Part shown: in pieces, positions 1 through 8,298 of the stretch
Layout: the number at the start of each line of letters is the position of its first letter
Position numbering within the stretch: the stretch's first letter is position 1
DNA from: a virus
Length of the DNA: 22,698 nucleotides
IMG/VR virus record: IMGVR_UViG_3300008267_000589
Coordinates: 1 to 22,698 of that record
Strand: one strand, 5' to 3'
Made by a program: the position numbers and the translations under genes
The notes under the pieces: generated by a model
What the model was told of the DNA's origin: nothing
What the model saw: the letters and a program-made list of their open reading frames with translations, nothing else
Database searches by the model: none

Positions 1-33
1 TTCTATTCTTTCCTGCAAACAGGAGATTCATTA

Positions 34-1746
34 ATGTCAGATTTGTTACAACAAGCCATGATCGATGCAAAAGCATTGAAAGAAGTAGCTATGAAAAATG
101 CTGAAAACGCATTGATTGAAAAATACAGTGCAGAGTTTAATCAAACAGTTCAAAAGTTATTAGAACAAGAAGATTTAACAGCTCAACCGGAGCAACAACA
201 AGCCGCTCCTCCTGATTTAAATGCACAATCAGATTTAAATGCTCCTGCCGCAGATTCTACTCAAACTCCTGATTTATCAGCCGGTGCTGCTGATCCATTA
301 GCTAATAATGATTTATCTGCCGATATGACAGGTGAAAAAAATGCGTTTTCAAAAGTTCCCGGTTCTTTTTCAGGCGATGATGAAGAAATGATCACAATTA
401 ATTTTGATCAAATTCGTGCTACCCTAAATGAAATGTTGGGTGAAAGATATGACACTGGTTTGAAACAAGATACGACTTCAGATAGTCTTCATAGCGATCC
501 AGAAGAAGGAAATAATCCAGTGAAAATAAAAGTTAAAAGTTCAAAAAATTCTGTTACCGAAAAATGGGAAGAATTAGAAGAAGAAGGCGGCATGGCCGGT
601 AGCGAAGAACAAGGTGAATTAGAAGAAGTTGAATTGATGGATGAAGAACCACAACAAACCCCAGCACAACCTACTTCTCAAACCCCAGCACAACCAGCAG
701 CACAACAACAATCTGCTGCTACTTCTGCACAAGCTGGAAAAGATAAAGAAAAGCAAATTATTGATAATTTCTTAGCTAAAGCAAAGAAAAAAGATCCAAA
801 TGCAGATAAACAATTAATTCAAGATATGAGAGCTGCCGGTTTATTAAAAACCCCAGTAGAAAAGTTTATGAATGCTCTCAACAAATTAAAAACTTCTGCT
901 CCATTTATATTAGCTGGAACAGCTGGAACATTCGCTTATACAGTTTTATTACAAATGGCTATCAATCCTCAATTCGCTGATGGCGTTTTAGGAATGATTG
1001 GTCTTAAAGAAGAAGAATTACAAGAAGATGAAAAGTCTGCTGCAAATCTTGAAGCGCAAGGATATAGTCAAATTGCTCAAGCATCTAAAATGAGAGCGGC
1101 TGATAAAGCTGCTGTTGCTTCAAAAGAACAAAAGCCTTCTACTATGGAAGAAGAAATTGAATTAACTGAAGAAGAACTTCAAGAATTAGCTGAAGAGCTT
1201 CGTGTTGATTTAAAGGTTGGTAATTTAAGTGATGGCTATATGGGTTCTACAGAAACACAAAAACGCGAACAACGTACTGTAGAATTAGCAGCAGCCCGTG
1301 ACGAAAAAGCAGCCGAAGAACGTGCAGCAGAATTAGAAAAGATGAAAGATTTAATGCAAGAAAATAAAAAGCTTCAAGCATTATACGGTAACACAACAAA
1401 GACTTTATCAGCATTAAAAGAACAATTAGAAAAGATGAATCTTGTTAATGCTAAACTTTTGTACACTAATAAAGCATTGGGTAATACCTCCTTGAATGAG
1501 CGACAAAAAAATCAAATTGTCGAATCAATTTCCAAAGCAGATAGTGTATTAGCGGCGAAGACAATTTATGAAACGGTTCAAAATGCTGTAGAGAATAAAA
1601 AAGAGAGCGAAGCTCCACAATCTCTACGCGAAACGTTAAATAGAGCAGCTACGCCTTATGCAGTAAAAAAGACTGCCTCAAATTCATTAAACGATTTAAT
1701 GGCAGAACGTATGAAAGCCCTAGCGGGTATAAAACAAACTAAATAA
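34..1746 (+). CDS. Prohead core / scaffolding protein (gp22-like)
   Basis: Probable internal scaffold around which the capsid shell assembles and which the prohead protease later degrades. This 570-aa protein is highly charged and rich in Glu, Lys, Gln and Ala. It has an N-terminal helix (about 1-48) of the kind seen in T4-like prohead core proteins, a low-complexity Pro/Gln/Ala stretch (about 50-98 and 206-235), and long coiled-coil-like helices (about 370-475). The C-terminal region (about 485-570, beginning near SLNERQKNQIVESISKADS) resembles gp22-type scaffolds. Its position directly upstream of the major capsid gene matches the T4 gene 22-23 order. A hydrophobic stretch at about 288-324 is unusual for a scaffold. 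It is much longer than T4 gp22 (about 270 aa). ATG start with AGGAG nine bases upstream. The assignment rests on composition, context and recalled family pattern. Confidence 0.75.
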   Translation: MSDLLQQAMIDAKALKEVAMKNAENALIEKYSAEFNQTVQKLLEQEDLTAQPEQQQAAPPDLNAQSDLNAPAADSTQTPDLSAGAADPLANNDLSADMTGEKNAFSKVPGSFSGDDEEMITINFDQIRATLNEMLGERYDTGLKQDTTSDSLHSDPEEGNNPVKIKVKSSKNSVTEKWEELEEEGGMAGSEEQGELEEVELMDEEPQQTPAQPTSQTPAQPAAQQQSAATSAQAGKDKEKQIIDNFLAKAKKKDPNADKQLIQDMRAAGLLKTPVEKFMNALNKLKTSAPFILAGTAGTFAYTVLLQMAINPQFADGVLGMIGLKEEELQEDEKSAANLEAQGYSQIAQASKMRAADKAAVASKEQKPSTMEEEIELTEEELQELAEELRVDLKVGNLSDGYMGSTETQKREQRTVELAAARDEKAAEERAAELEKMKDLMQENKKLQALYGNTTKTLSALKEQLEKMNLVNAKLLYTNKALGNTSLNERQKNQIVESISKADSVLAAKTIYETVQNAVENKKESEAPQSLRETLNRAATPYAVKKTASNSLNDLMAERMKALAGIKQTK

Positions 1747-1768
1747 ACTATCTTAAGGAGATATAAAT

Positions 1769-3544
1769 ATGAGTAACGTATTAGAACGCTTGACAGAAGG
1801 TTCTGTCGAACGTAACATGTTAGTAGAAACACAAGCGGTAGTAGGTAAGTGGGAAAAGTCTGGTCTTTTGGAAGGTTTAAAGACAGAACGTGAACGCAGC
1901 ACAATGGCAGTATTATTAGAAAACCAAGCTAAGGAATTACTCCGCGAAGCCAACACAATGTCAAGCGGTGACGTACAAGGTTTCGCAGCAGTAGCTTTCC
2001 CTATCGTTCGTCGTGTATTTGCTGGCTTAATTGCTAACGATCTCGTAAGCGTACAACCAATGAGCTTACCATCCGGTCTTGTATTCTTCATGGATTTCAA
2101 GCGCGGTACAGATGTAGGTAATGCTGGTGATCGCGTATTCAAGAAAGGCGAAAGTTTCTTCGGTGATCGTCTTGGTGTAGAAATCACAGCCGGTGTTCGT
2201 TTAGATGGCGAACAAACTGAAAAGGGTTTCTATAACTTAGCAAATGGTTATAACACTTCACGTTATCACGATTATGTAGGCACCGGTAGCGTAGATACAT
2301 CTGCTCTTTCAAACGTAACAATTGCTACAGCAACCGATGCACAAAAAGCATTAGTACGCTGGGATCCAGACGTATTGGGTGATGCTGTTTATACCAAGGC
2401 AACTGTATTACGTGTACCTCTTTCTGCTCTTTCACAAAGCGCATTATTAGCTGAAAAAGATGTATACGCCGTATCTTTAGCACAAGCTGCTGCTGATGGC
2501 GGTTCTGGTGAATTAGATGTAACCGGTTCTTCAGCACTAGAAAACAGTGCTAAGTTGGTTCGTCGCTTAACCACAGTTGTAGAAGTAAGTGGTACCAAGT
2601 ATCTACAAATGGTATTAGTAGCACAAACTTCTGCTGCTCTTTCAGCTGTAGTAACTGGCTCACACGTAGCTTTGTCTTACCCAATCAAGGATAATCTCCA
2701 AACTGTTGGTACAAACGCTCTTGGCGCAATCAAGGGTGCAACACCTTGGACATTTGAAGGTTCTGCCGAAATTCCAGAAATCGAATTAAAGGTTGACTCC
2801 TTCTCAATTACAGCCCGTACACGTAAGTTGAAGGCTCAATGGACCCCAGAATTAGGTCAAGACTTAAATGCTTATCACAATTTGGATGCAGAAGTAGAAT
2901 TAACATCCATGTTGTCTGAACAAATCGGTCTTGATATCGATCAAGAAATCTTGAACGATCTTATCAAGGGTGCAACTGCTGGTGTTAAGTATTGGAGCCG
3001 CCGCCCCGGTAAGTTTGTAAATCGTGCAACTGGCGTTGATTTAGCTGGTGGCGTATTAGCAAACTATGCAGCACCACCAGATTTCACTGGTAACGTAAGC
3101 ATGTGGTACGAAACACTTGTTGAAACAATCAATGAAGTATCTGCACTCATTCACCGTAAGACATTGCGCGGCGGTGCAAACTTCCTTGTTTGCTCACCAG
3201 AAGTTGCAAACGTTCTTGAATTCACCAGCGGTTTCCGTGCATCCGTAACAAACGATGCTGAAAAGGGTACTGTAGGTGCTGTCAAGGTTGGCGATATGAA
3301 TAAGAAGTGGGACGTAATTGTTCACCCATACTTCCTCCGCAACGTAATTCTCGTTGGCCGTAAGGGTGGTAGCTTCTTAGAAAGCGGTTACGTATATGCA
3401 CCATACGTACCACTACAATCCACACCAACCATCTTCGATCCAAACAACTTTACACCACGTAAGGCTGTTTTGACCCGTTATGGTAAGGCAATGGTCCGTC
3501 CAGACATGTACGGCTTGGTTGTAGTAGAAGACTTAGAAGGTTAA
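1769..3544 (+). CDS. Major capsid protein (gp23-like)
   Basis: Forms the hexameric shell of the head. This 591-aa protein shows gp23 landmarks. Residues 70-98 (VRR, LIAN, VQPM) match the block that T4 gp23 has as MVRR...LIA...VQPM. The C-terminal block at about 545-591 has YAPYVPLQSTPTIFDP, then PRKAVLTRYGK and MYG. In the first 60 residues GLLEG aligns with T4 PLLEG. LLRE|A at residues 57-61 matches the prohead protease consensus (I/L)-X-E and lies where T4 gp23 is cut (E65|A66), so the mature protein probably starts near Ala61. Residues about 200-315 look like an extra surface domain (Ala/Ser/Val-rich), explaining the length above T4's 521. Lysine is almost always AAG here, unlike most neighbours, consistent with very high expression. 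Strong AAGGAG ribosome site; a terminator follows. Confidence 0.95.
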   Translation: MSNVLERLTEGSVERNMLVETQAVVGKWEKSGLLEGLKTERERSTMAVLLENQAKELLREANTMSSGDVQGFAAVAFPIVRRVFAGLIANDLVSVQPMSLPSGLVFFMDFKRGTDVGNAGDRVFKKGESFFGDRLGVEITAGVRLDGEQTEKGFYNLANGYNTSRYHDYVGTGSVDTSALSNVTIATATDAQKALVRWDPDVLGDAVYTKATVLRVPLSALSQSALLAEKDVYAVSLAQAAADGGSGELDVTGSSALENSAKLVRRLTTVVEVSGTKYLQMVLVAQTSAALSAVVTGSHVALSYPIKDNLQTVGTNALGAIKGATPWTFEGSAEIPEIELKVDSFSITARTRKLKAQWTPELGQDLNAYHNLDAEVELTSMLSEQIGLDIDQEILNDLIKGATAGVKYWSRRPGKFVNRATGVDLAGGVLANYAAPPDFTGNVSMWYETLVETINEVSALIHRKTLRGGANFLVCSPEVANVLEFTSGFRASVTNDAEKGTVGAVKVGDMNKKWDVIVHPYFLRNVILVGRKGGSFLESGYVYAPYVPLQSTPTIFDPNNFTPRKAVLTRYGKAMVRPDMYGLVVVEDLEG

Positions 3545-3569
3545 TAATTAAAAGAGGTTAAAATCTCTG

Positions 3570-3599
3570 CCCCGGAATCGAAAGGTTCCGGGGTTTTTT
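3570..3599 (+). terminator. Intrinsic terminator after the major capsid gene
   Basis: A perfect 8-bp GC-rich stem (CCCCGGAA at 3570-3577, TTCCGGGG at 3586-3593) with an 8-nt loop is followed directly by six T residues. It lies 25 bases after the capsid stop codon, so it probably ends or attenuates the capsid transcript and separates its expression level from that of the neck genes. Confidence 0.92.
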
Positions 3600-3634
3600 A
3601 TTTGTGAAGAAAGAAGATAATAATAACTAATTAC

Positions 3635-3640
3635 TATACT
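3635..3640 (+). promoter_or_regulatory. Possible -10 element upstream of the neck genes
   Basis: TATACT lies 20 bases before the gp13-like start and downstream of a strong terminator, where a new promoter would be useful. No convincing -35 box or T4 late octamer sits at the right distance, so this is only a weak candidate. Confidence 0.18.
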
Positions 3641-3659
3641 ATTTCCCGAGGAATAAATA

Positions 3660-4820
3660 ATGGCGATTCCTAATTTTTCACCTGTTTCACAAATGAGCAA
3701 AGTTGAACAAGTTGCTTTTACATATAAAAAACTTGGTGGTGATGTTTTAGATATTGAGTTAGTAGAAACACAAATACATACAGCATACGAAGAAGCATGT
3801 TTAGAATATTCTTATCTTGTTAATATTCATCAAGCAAAAAATGCTTTACCATTCATGCTTGGTCAAGACACAGGCTCATTTAATAGCGATGGACAATTAA
3901 CTGGCAGCAACGCAGAGCAATTAGCAAATGCTTCTCTTGCATTTCCAAAAATGCAATTTACATACGCAAAAAATGTTTCACTTGGAATTAATACATTAGT
4001 TGGCGTTAACGGTGATGAGCCGGTATATTCTGCTTCTATTACAACCTCGCCAAGTGTTCAAGATTATGATTTACAAGCAGCTGTAGAAGCAGCTGCATCA
4101 CAAAATGGTTGGGATGTAGCCGGTAAAAGAATAAACGTATTAAAAGTATACTATAAAACTGCCGGTGCATCTTGGAATTTTTACGGTTATTTTGGAGGTC
4201 TTAATGTAGTAGGTAATTTATCTACTTATGGACAATATGCAGATGATAGCACGTTTGAAGTTATTCCAGCATGGCAAAATAAATTACAAGCAATGGCATA
4301 TGAAGATGCCATTAAAACCCGTGTAAGCGATTGGTCATATCAATTGCGTAATAATATGTTAAGATTGTATCCAACACCAAATCCTGCTTCTCCAACAAAA
4401 TTCTGGTTCGATTTTACTGTTTCTACTAATGCATGGAGTTCTACTAGCGGTTCTAATACTATTACTGGAGTAAATGGTATAAATAACATGAATTCATTAC
4501 CATTTCAAAATCTACCATATGATAAAATAAATAGTATTGGCAAACAATGGATTCGTCGTTTTGCGTTAGCAAGCGCAAAAGAAATGTTAGGTCATGTACG
4601 CAGCAAGTTTGATAAAATTCCAATTCCCGGCGATAGCGTCACGTTGAACGGAGATAAATTAATTGCAGAAGGAAAAGAAGAAAAAGATAAACTTCGTGAA
4701 GAATTAAAAACACAATTAGCAGAAATGACATATGTTAAAGTTGGCGAAGACAGCGCTAAAATAATGGATGATACTGCTAAAACACAGCAATATATTCCAA
4801 ATCTTATTTTCGTAGGATAA
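3660..4820 (+). CDS. Neck protein / head completion protein (gp13-like)
   Basis: Probable neck (head-completion) protein joining the portal vertex to the tail. The N-terminal motif at about residues 25-50 (LGGDVLDIELVETQI, then AYEEACLEYSY) follows the T4 gp13 pattern of a short LG segment, an I-x-V-E-L strand, then a QI helix rich in Ala, Leu and Tyr. The C-terminal part (about 315-350, KFDKIPIPGDSVTLNG followed by a charged helix) also parallels gp13 (KFEG...PGG...FNG...). Length is 386 aa against 309 in T4; the extra length appears to be in the middle, around the Ser/Asn/Gly-rich stretches. It is directly followed by a gp14-like gene, as gp13-gp14 are in T4. GAGGAA ribosome site. The assignment is from remembered family pattern and gene order. 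Confidence 0.65.
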   Translation: MAIPNFSPVSQMSKVEQVAFTYKKLGGDVLDIELVETQIHTAYEEACLEYSYLVNIHQAKNALPFMLGQDTGSFNSDGQLTGSNAEQLANASLAFPKMQFTYAKNVSLGINTLVGVNGDEPVYSASITTSPSVQDYDLQAAVEAAASQNGWDVAGKRINVLKVYYKTAGASWNFYGYFGGLNVVGNLSTYGQYADDSTFEVIPAWQNKLQAMAYEDAIKTRVSDWSYQLRNNMLRLYPTPNPASPTKFWFDFTVSTNAWSSTSGSNTITGVNGINNMNSLPFQNLPYDKINSIGKQWIRRFALASAKEMLGHVRSKFDKIPIPGDSVTLNGDKLIAEGKEEKDKLREELKTQLAEMTYVKVGEDSAKIMDDTAKTQQYIPNLIFVG

Positions 4821-4825
4821 TTTAA

Positions 4826-5344
4826 ATGGCTAGAAAAAAGAAACCCACAAAAACTAGCATAGCAGAAAATATTGCCAAGCAACCTGATGCCCCCCCACCG
4901 CCATTATTTCTTGGTGAAAAAGAGCGTAATCTTGTCAAGCAAATTAATGATGAAATTATTGAGCGTGTTGTTGGACAAGTGATAACTTATTATCCAATGA
5001 GTCGTGAAGCAACAAATTATAATTTATACGGTGAAGCAATACAAAAAACTTTTCTTTCTCCAGTAGAAGTTCAAGCGATGGTTGAATGGGAAGGTAGTAA
5101 AACAGAAACTAAAGTTTTTGGCATTGATCGTGTTACAAACATTACAGTAAAATTTCATCGCAGACGTTTAACAGAAGATCAAGATTTATTTGTTCGTGAA
5201 GGAGATTATGTTCTTTACGGCGATACATTTTATGAAATTATTACTATAGCAGAAAGCAAAAACTTATTTGGTCAGATAGATCATAAGTTTGAAATTATAG
5301 CAAAGTGCATTAAGGCAAGAGAAAATGTATTTAATGCCAAATAA
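4826..5344 (+). CDS. Neck / head-closure protein (gp14-like)
   Basis: A 172-aa protein starting 5 bases after the gp13-like gene and probably translated with it; a TAGGAT ribosome site lies inside the end of that gene. After a basic Lys-rich N-terminus (2-10) and a proline run (about 22-27) comes a helical segment (about 30-50). A YYPMSREATNYNLYGEA stretch and a beta-rich C-terminus (about 125-165, with EGDYVLYGDTFYEI) follow. The layout of a Lys-rich start, YYP segment and a final strand block ending in F/Y-E-I recalls the gp14 neck family, but T4 gp14 is 256 aa, so this is a compact version if correct. A generic head-closure or head-tail joining role is the alternative. There is no gp15-like gene between this and the sheath. 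Confidence 0.5.
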   Translation: MARKKKPTKTSIAENIAKQPDAPPPPLFLGEKERNLVKQINDEIIERVVGQVITYYPMSREATNYNLYGEAIQKTFLSPVEVQAMVEWEGSKTETKVFGIDRVTNITVKFHRRRLTEDQDLFVREGDYVLYGDTFYEIITIAESKNLFGQIDHKFEIIAKCIKARENVFNAK

Positions 5345-5444
5345 AACAATTATTTATAGCATTTTGCAAAATAGAACTACTATTTATATTAAGTCAAAAC
5401 GACTAAAAATTTCTATGTTTCAACTCCCAAAGGAGAATTAAATA
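5345..5444. other. 100-bp intergenic leader before the tail sheath gene
   Basis: This AT-rich gap holds a 12-bp perfect palindrome (ATTTTGCAAAAT, 5361-5372). Two copies of TATTTATA flank it (5351-5358 and 5381-5388), which read as the T4 late-promoter octamer TATAAATA on the - strand. A strong AAAGGAG ribosome site sits just before the sheath ATG. No + strand promoter is convincing. Confidence 0.4.
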
Positions 5445-8252
5445 ATGTCAGTTTCCAAGTTTAGATTTGTATCCCCCGGTGTTTTTATTAACGAAATCGA
5501 CAATTCGCAGTTACCAAGATTGCCAAGTCAAATGGGGCCTGTTATTATCGGTCGTTCGCTTCGCGGACCAGCTATGCGTCCTGTTCAAATTCAAAGCTTT
5601 TCAGATTTCGTTGAAGTATTTGGTGAGCCTATTCCGGGTGGAAAAGGCGGTGATGTATGGAGAGATGGTAATAAAACCGCTCCTACATATGGCGCTTATG
5701 CAGCACAAGCGTACCTCCGTAATTCAAATCCTATAACTTTCGTTAGATTAGCTGGTTTTGAACATCCAGAAGCCGGTGGACAAGGAAAAGCTGGTTGGAA
5801 TACAAATTATGCTTACGGCTTATTTGTTGCGCCAATTGTAAGTAGCTCGGAAGATGTTTATAGTATGGATGCAACTGCTTCTTTGGCAGCAGTTCTTTAT
5901 TCTGACAGTCAATCTAACACTTTTGGTCTTACTGGTAAACCATTAAGTGGTTCTAATCAATTAGTTGGTCAATTTAATACTTGGATTCGCGCAAATGGCA
6001 CAGAATTAGAATTCAAAATTGTAACTGCAAATATAACTTCAAGCATTAATTTTGATGAAAATTCTAAGAAATATATTCGTAACATTTTAAATACAAATCC
6101 TATTTTAACCAACGATAATGTTACAGATAAGCCAGCCGGTTATTTCTTAGGTGAAACATTTAAAAGCTGGGTACAAAAGAATTCAACAACTTTATCTACA
6201 AAAGATTTTGCGGGCATTCTTGTACCATTAAAAGATTTAAGCAGTTCAGTTGGTTTCTCAGATTTTAATTATGGTGCCCGTGATGCTGAAACTGGTTGGA
6301 TTGTCTCTCAACACAGAGAGGACTCAGGATCATTTATTGCAGATCCAGAAACTGGCAAATATCCAGTAACTGAATTATTTAAGTTTGTATCTCTTTCAGA
6401 AGGTGAATGGAATAGCCAAAACTTAAAGATTTGTATTGAAGACATTAAAGAACCAACCAACATTTATGTTAAGTATGGTACTTTCACTGTTTCCATTCGT
6501 AAAATGGACGATACAGATTCTAATCCAGTATATGTTGAAAGATTTACTGGTCTTACTTTAGATCCTTCTTCAGAAAACTTTATTTCTAAAAAAATTGGTG
6601 ATAAGTATACTGTTTGGGATTATAATAAGAAAGCATACGTAGAATTTGGTTTACACGCCAATCAATCAAAATATGTTCGTGTTGTTGTAAATCAAGACGT
6701 AGAAAATGGTTTAACAGATGCATCGTTATTACCATATGGTTTCTATGGTCCTAAAGTATATACAATGGGCACATTAGAAAAAGAAAGTGGTTCTTATACT
6801 CTTTCTGAAGGCTTTATTGATGATGCTATTGCAGGTAATAATACATTTACTGCTAGTTTTGCATTACCACAACTTCCGTTGTTAGAAACAACCGATGATT
6901 CCACTGTGCCTTCTTTAAGTGCCGTATATTGGGGCTTAAAAACAAATGTAGGAAATACAAAGAAATTTAATAAAGATCTCTTTGATTATGTTAGACCACA
7001 AGCAAATGGTTATGCTGCTTCTAAATATCAATTCTTATTTACATTAGACGATGTAAGTGCATCTGTTACTACTGGTTCATATAGTGGCGGCACAGGTACC
7101 TATTGGAAAATAGACAATAACGTAGCAGCTACATGGAAAATGGGAAATCGTGCTTCTGGCGATTCTTTAACTTCATTAGGTTACACAGGAAGTGACGGCA
7201 GTTCTTTGATGTTAACAAGGTTTAATAAGTTTACAGTACCATTAGTAAACGGCTTCAACGGTGTTGATATCACTGAAAAAGATCCATTTAACAGAAGAAG
7301 ATTAGCCGAAGATCCCACAGAAACAACAAACTATGCTTATAATTCTATTAAGGTAGCAGTTGAAAGCATCTCAGATCCAGAAGTAGTTGAAATGAATCTT
7401 GCTTGCATGCCCGGTATTGACAATGAAGGTTTAACTTCTTTATTGATTGAAAAATGTGAATCACGCGGTGATGCGTTAGCAATTATTGATTTGAGCGGTG
7501 ATTATGTGCCAGAAGAAGGTAAAGCAACTGCCATTACCACAACTGCACAACGTAAGCCAGATGTAGATCGTACAGTATTGAACTTAAAGAATCGTGCATT
7601 AAACAGCAGCTATGGTTGTGCATACTTCCCTTGGGTATTAGCTAAGGACACATTAAACAACAATACTGTTTGGTTACCACCCTCTATTGCCGCTCTTGGT
7701 ACATTCTCAAGCGCACAACGTAGCACAGAATTATGGTTCGCTCCAGCAGGATTTAATCGTGGCGGCTTAAGCGATGGTGCAGCTGGCTTACCAGTTATTC
7801 AAACAGCATTACGTTTAAGTTCTAAAGATCGTGATGCGCTTTATGAAGCAAACATTAATCCAATCGCAACCTTCCCATCAGAAGGTATCGTAATCTTTGG
7901 TCAAAAGACATTACAAGTAACACCAAGTGCGCTTGACCGTATCAATGTTCGTCGCTTAATGATTTACGTTAAGAAAGAAATTAGCCGTATGGCTACCACA
8001 GTTCTCTTCGATCCAAATATCGACGTAACTTGGAAGCGCTTTACAAACTTGGCAGAACCTTTCTTGGGTAGCGTACAGTCACGTTTTGGCTTATCAGAAT
8101 ATAAGGTTGTATTAGATAATACAACAACTACTCCTGATTTAGTAGATCGTAACATTGTATATGCGAAGATTTTGTTAAAGCCAACCCGTGCTATTGAATT
8201 TATCGCAATCGACTTCGTTATCACAAATAGCGGTGCATCATTTAATGATTAA
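5445..8252 (+). CDS. Contractile tail sheath protein (gp18-like)
   Basis: Forms the contractile outer sheath of the tail. The N-terminus (residues 7-20, RFVSPGVFINEIDNS) is the standard sheath opening, which in T4-like sheaths donates a strand to the neighbouring subunit. The C-terminal domain (about 800-935) has the conserved sheath layout: INVRRLMIYVKKEI, then FDPN, TWKRF and a final PTRAIEFIAIDFVIT strand. Residues about 640-800 also fit the core sheath domain (for example LNNNTVWLPPSIAALG). At 935 aa it is far longer than T4 gp18 (659 aa); the excess lies between about 120 and 600, probably surface-exposed insertion domains. Codon use changes along the gene: lysines in the last third are mostly AAG, whereas the middle mixes AAA and AAG. 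ATG start with AAAGGAG. Confidence 0.95.
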   Translation: MSVSKFRFVSPGVFINEIDNSQLPRLPSQMGPVIIGRSLRGPAMRPVQIQSFSDFVEVFGEPIPGGKGGDVWRDGNKTAPTYGAYAAQAYLRNSNPITFVRLAGFEHPEAGGQGKAGWNTNYAYGLFVAPIVSSSEDVYSMDATASLAAVLYSDSQSNTFGLTGKPLSGSNQLVGQFNTWIRANGTELEFKIVTANITSSINFDENSKKYIRNILNTNPILTNDNVTDKPAGYFLGETFKSWVQKNSTTLSTKDFAGILVPLKDLSSSVGFSDFNYGARDAETGWIVSQHREDSGSFIADPETGKYPVTELFKFVSLSEGEWNSQNLKICIEDIKEPTNIYVKYGTFTVSIRKMDDTDSNPVYVERFTGLTLDPSSENFISKKIGDKYTVWDYNKKAYVEFGLHANQSKYVRVVVNQDVENGLTDASLLPYGFYGPKVYTMGTLEKESGSYTLSEGFIDDAIAGNNTFTASFALPQLPLLETTDDSTVPSLSAVYWGLKTNVGNTKKFNKDLFDYVRPQANGYAASKYQFLFTLDDVSASVTTGSYSGGTGTYWKIDNNVAATWKMGNRASGDSLTSLGYTGSDGSSLMLTRFNKFTVPLVNGFNGVDITEKDPFNRRRLAEDPTETTNYAYNSIKVAVESISDPEVVEMNLACMPGIDNEGLTSLLIEKCESRGDALAIIDLSGDYVPEEGKATAITTTAQRKPDVDRTVLNLKNRALNSSYGCAYFPWVLAKDTLNNNTVWLPPSIAALGTFSSAQRSTELWFAPAGFNRGGLSDGAAGLPVIQTALRLSSKDRDALYEANINPIATFPSEGIVIFGQKTLQVTPSALDRINVRRLMIYVKKEISRMATTVLFDPNIDVTWKRFTNLAEPFLGSVQSRFGLSEYKVVLDNTTTTPDLVDRNIVYAKILLKPTRAIEFIAIDFVITNSGASFND

Positions 8253-8298
8253 AAATAGTTTAGAGACTATATAATATAGATCTTAGGAGAATAAAAAA

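Noticed and set aside
1762-1769. TATAAATA next to the capsid ATG (and a similar TATAAATG at 10181-10188)
   Set aside because: Identical to the T4 late promoter, but transcription would start inside the gene and lose the ribosome site; most likely just an AT-rich spacer.
1753-2187. 144-aa open frame on the - strand over the start of the capsid gene
   Set aside because: No ribosome site, unlikely composition (Ser/Arg/Thr-rich), and it opposes the codon structure of a certain capsid gene; a shadow.
5467-5736. 89-aa open frame inside the sheath gene
   Set aside because: Overlaps the conserved N-terminus of the sheath; no Shine-Dalgarno and no recognisable pattern.
8264-8278. TATATAATATAG as a promoter for the tube gene
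   Set aside because: Resembles a -10 box but has no plausible -35 at normal spacing, and such strings are common in this AT-rich DNA.
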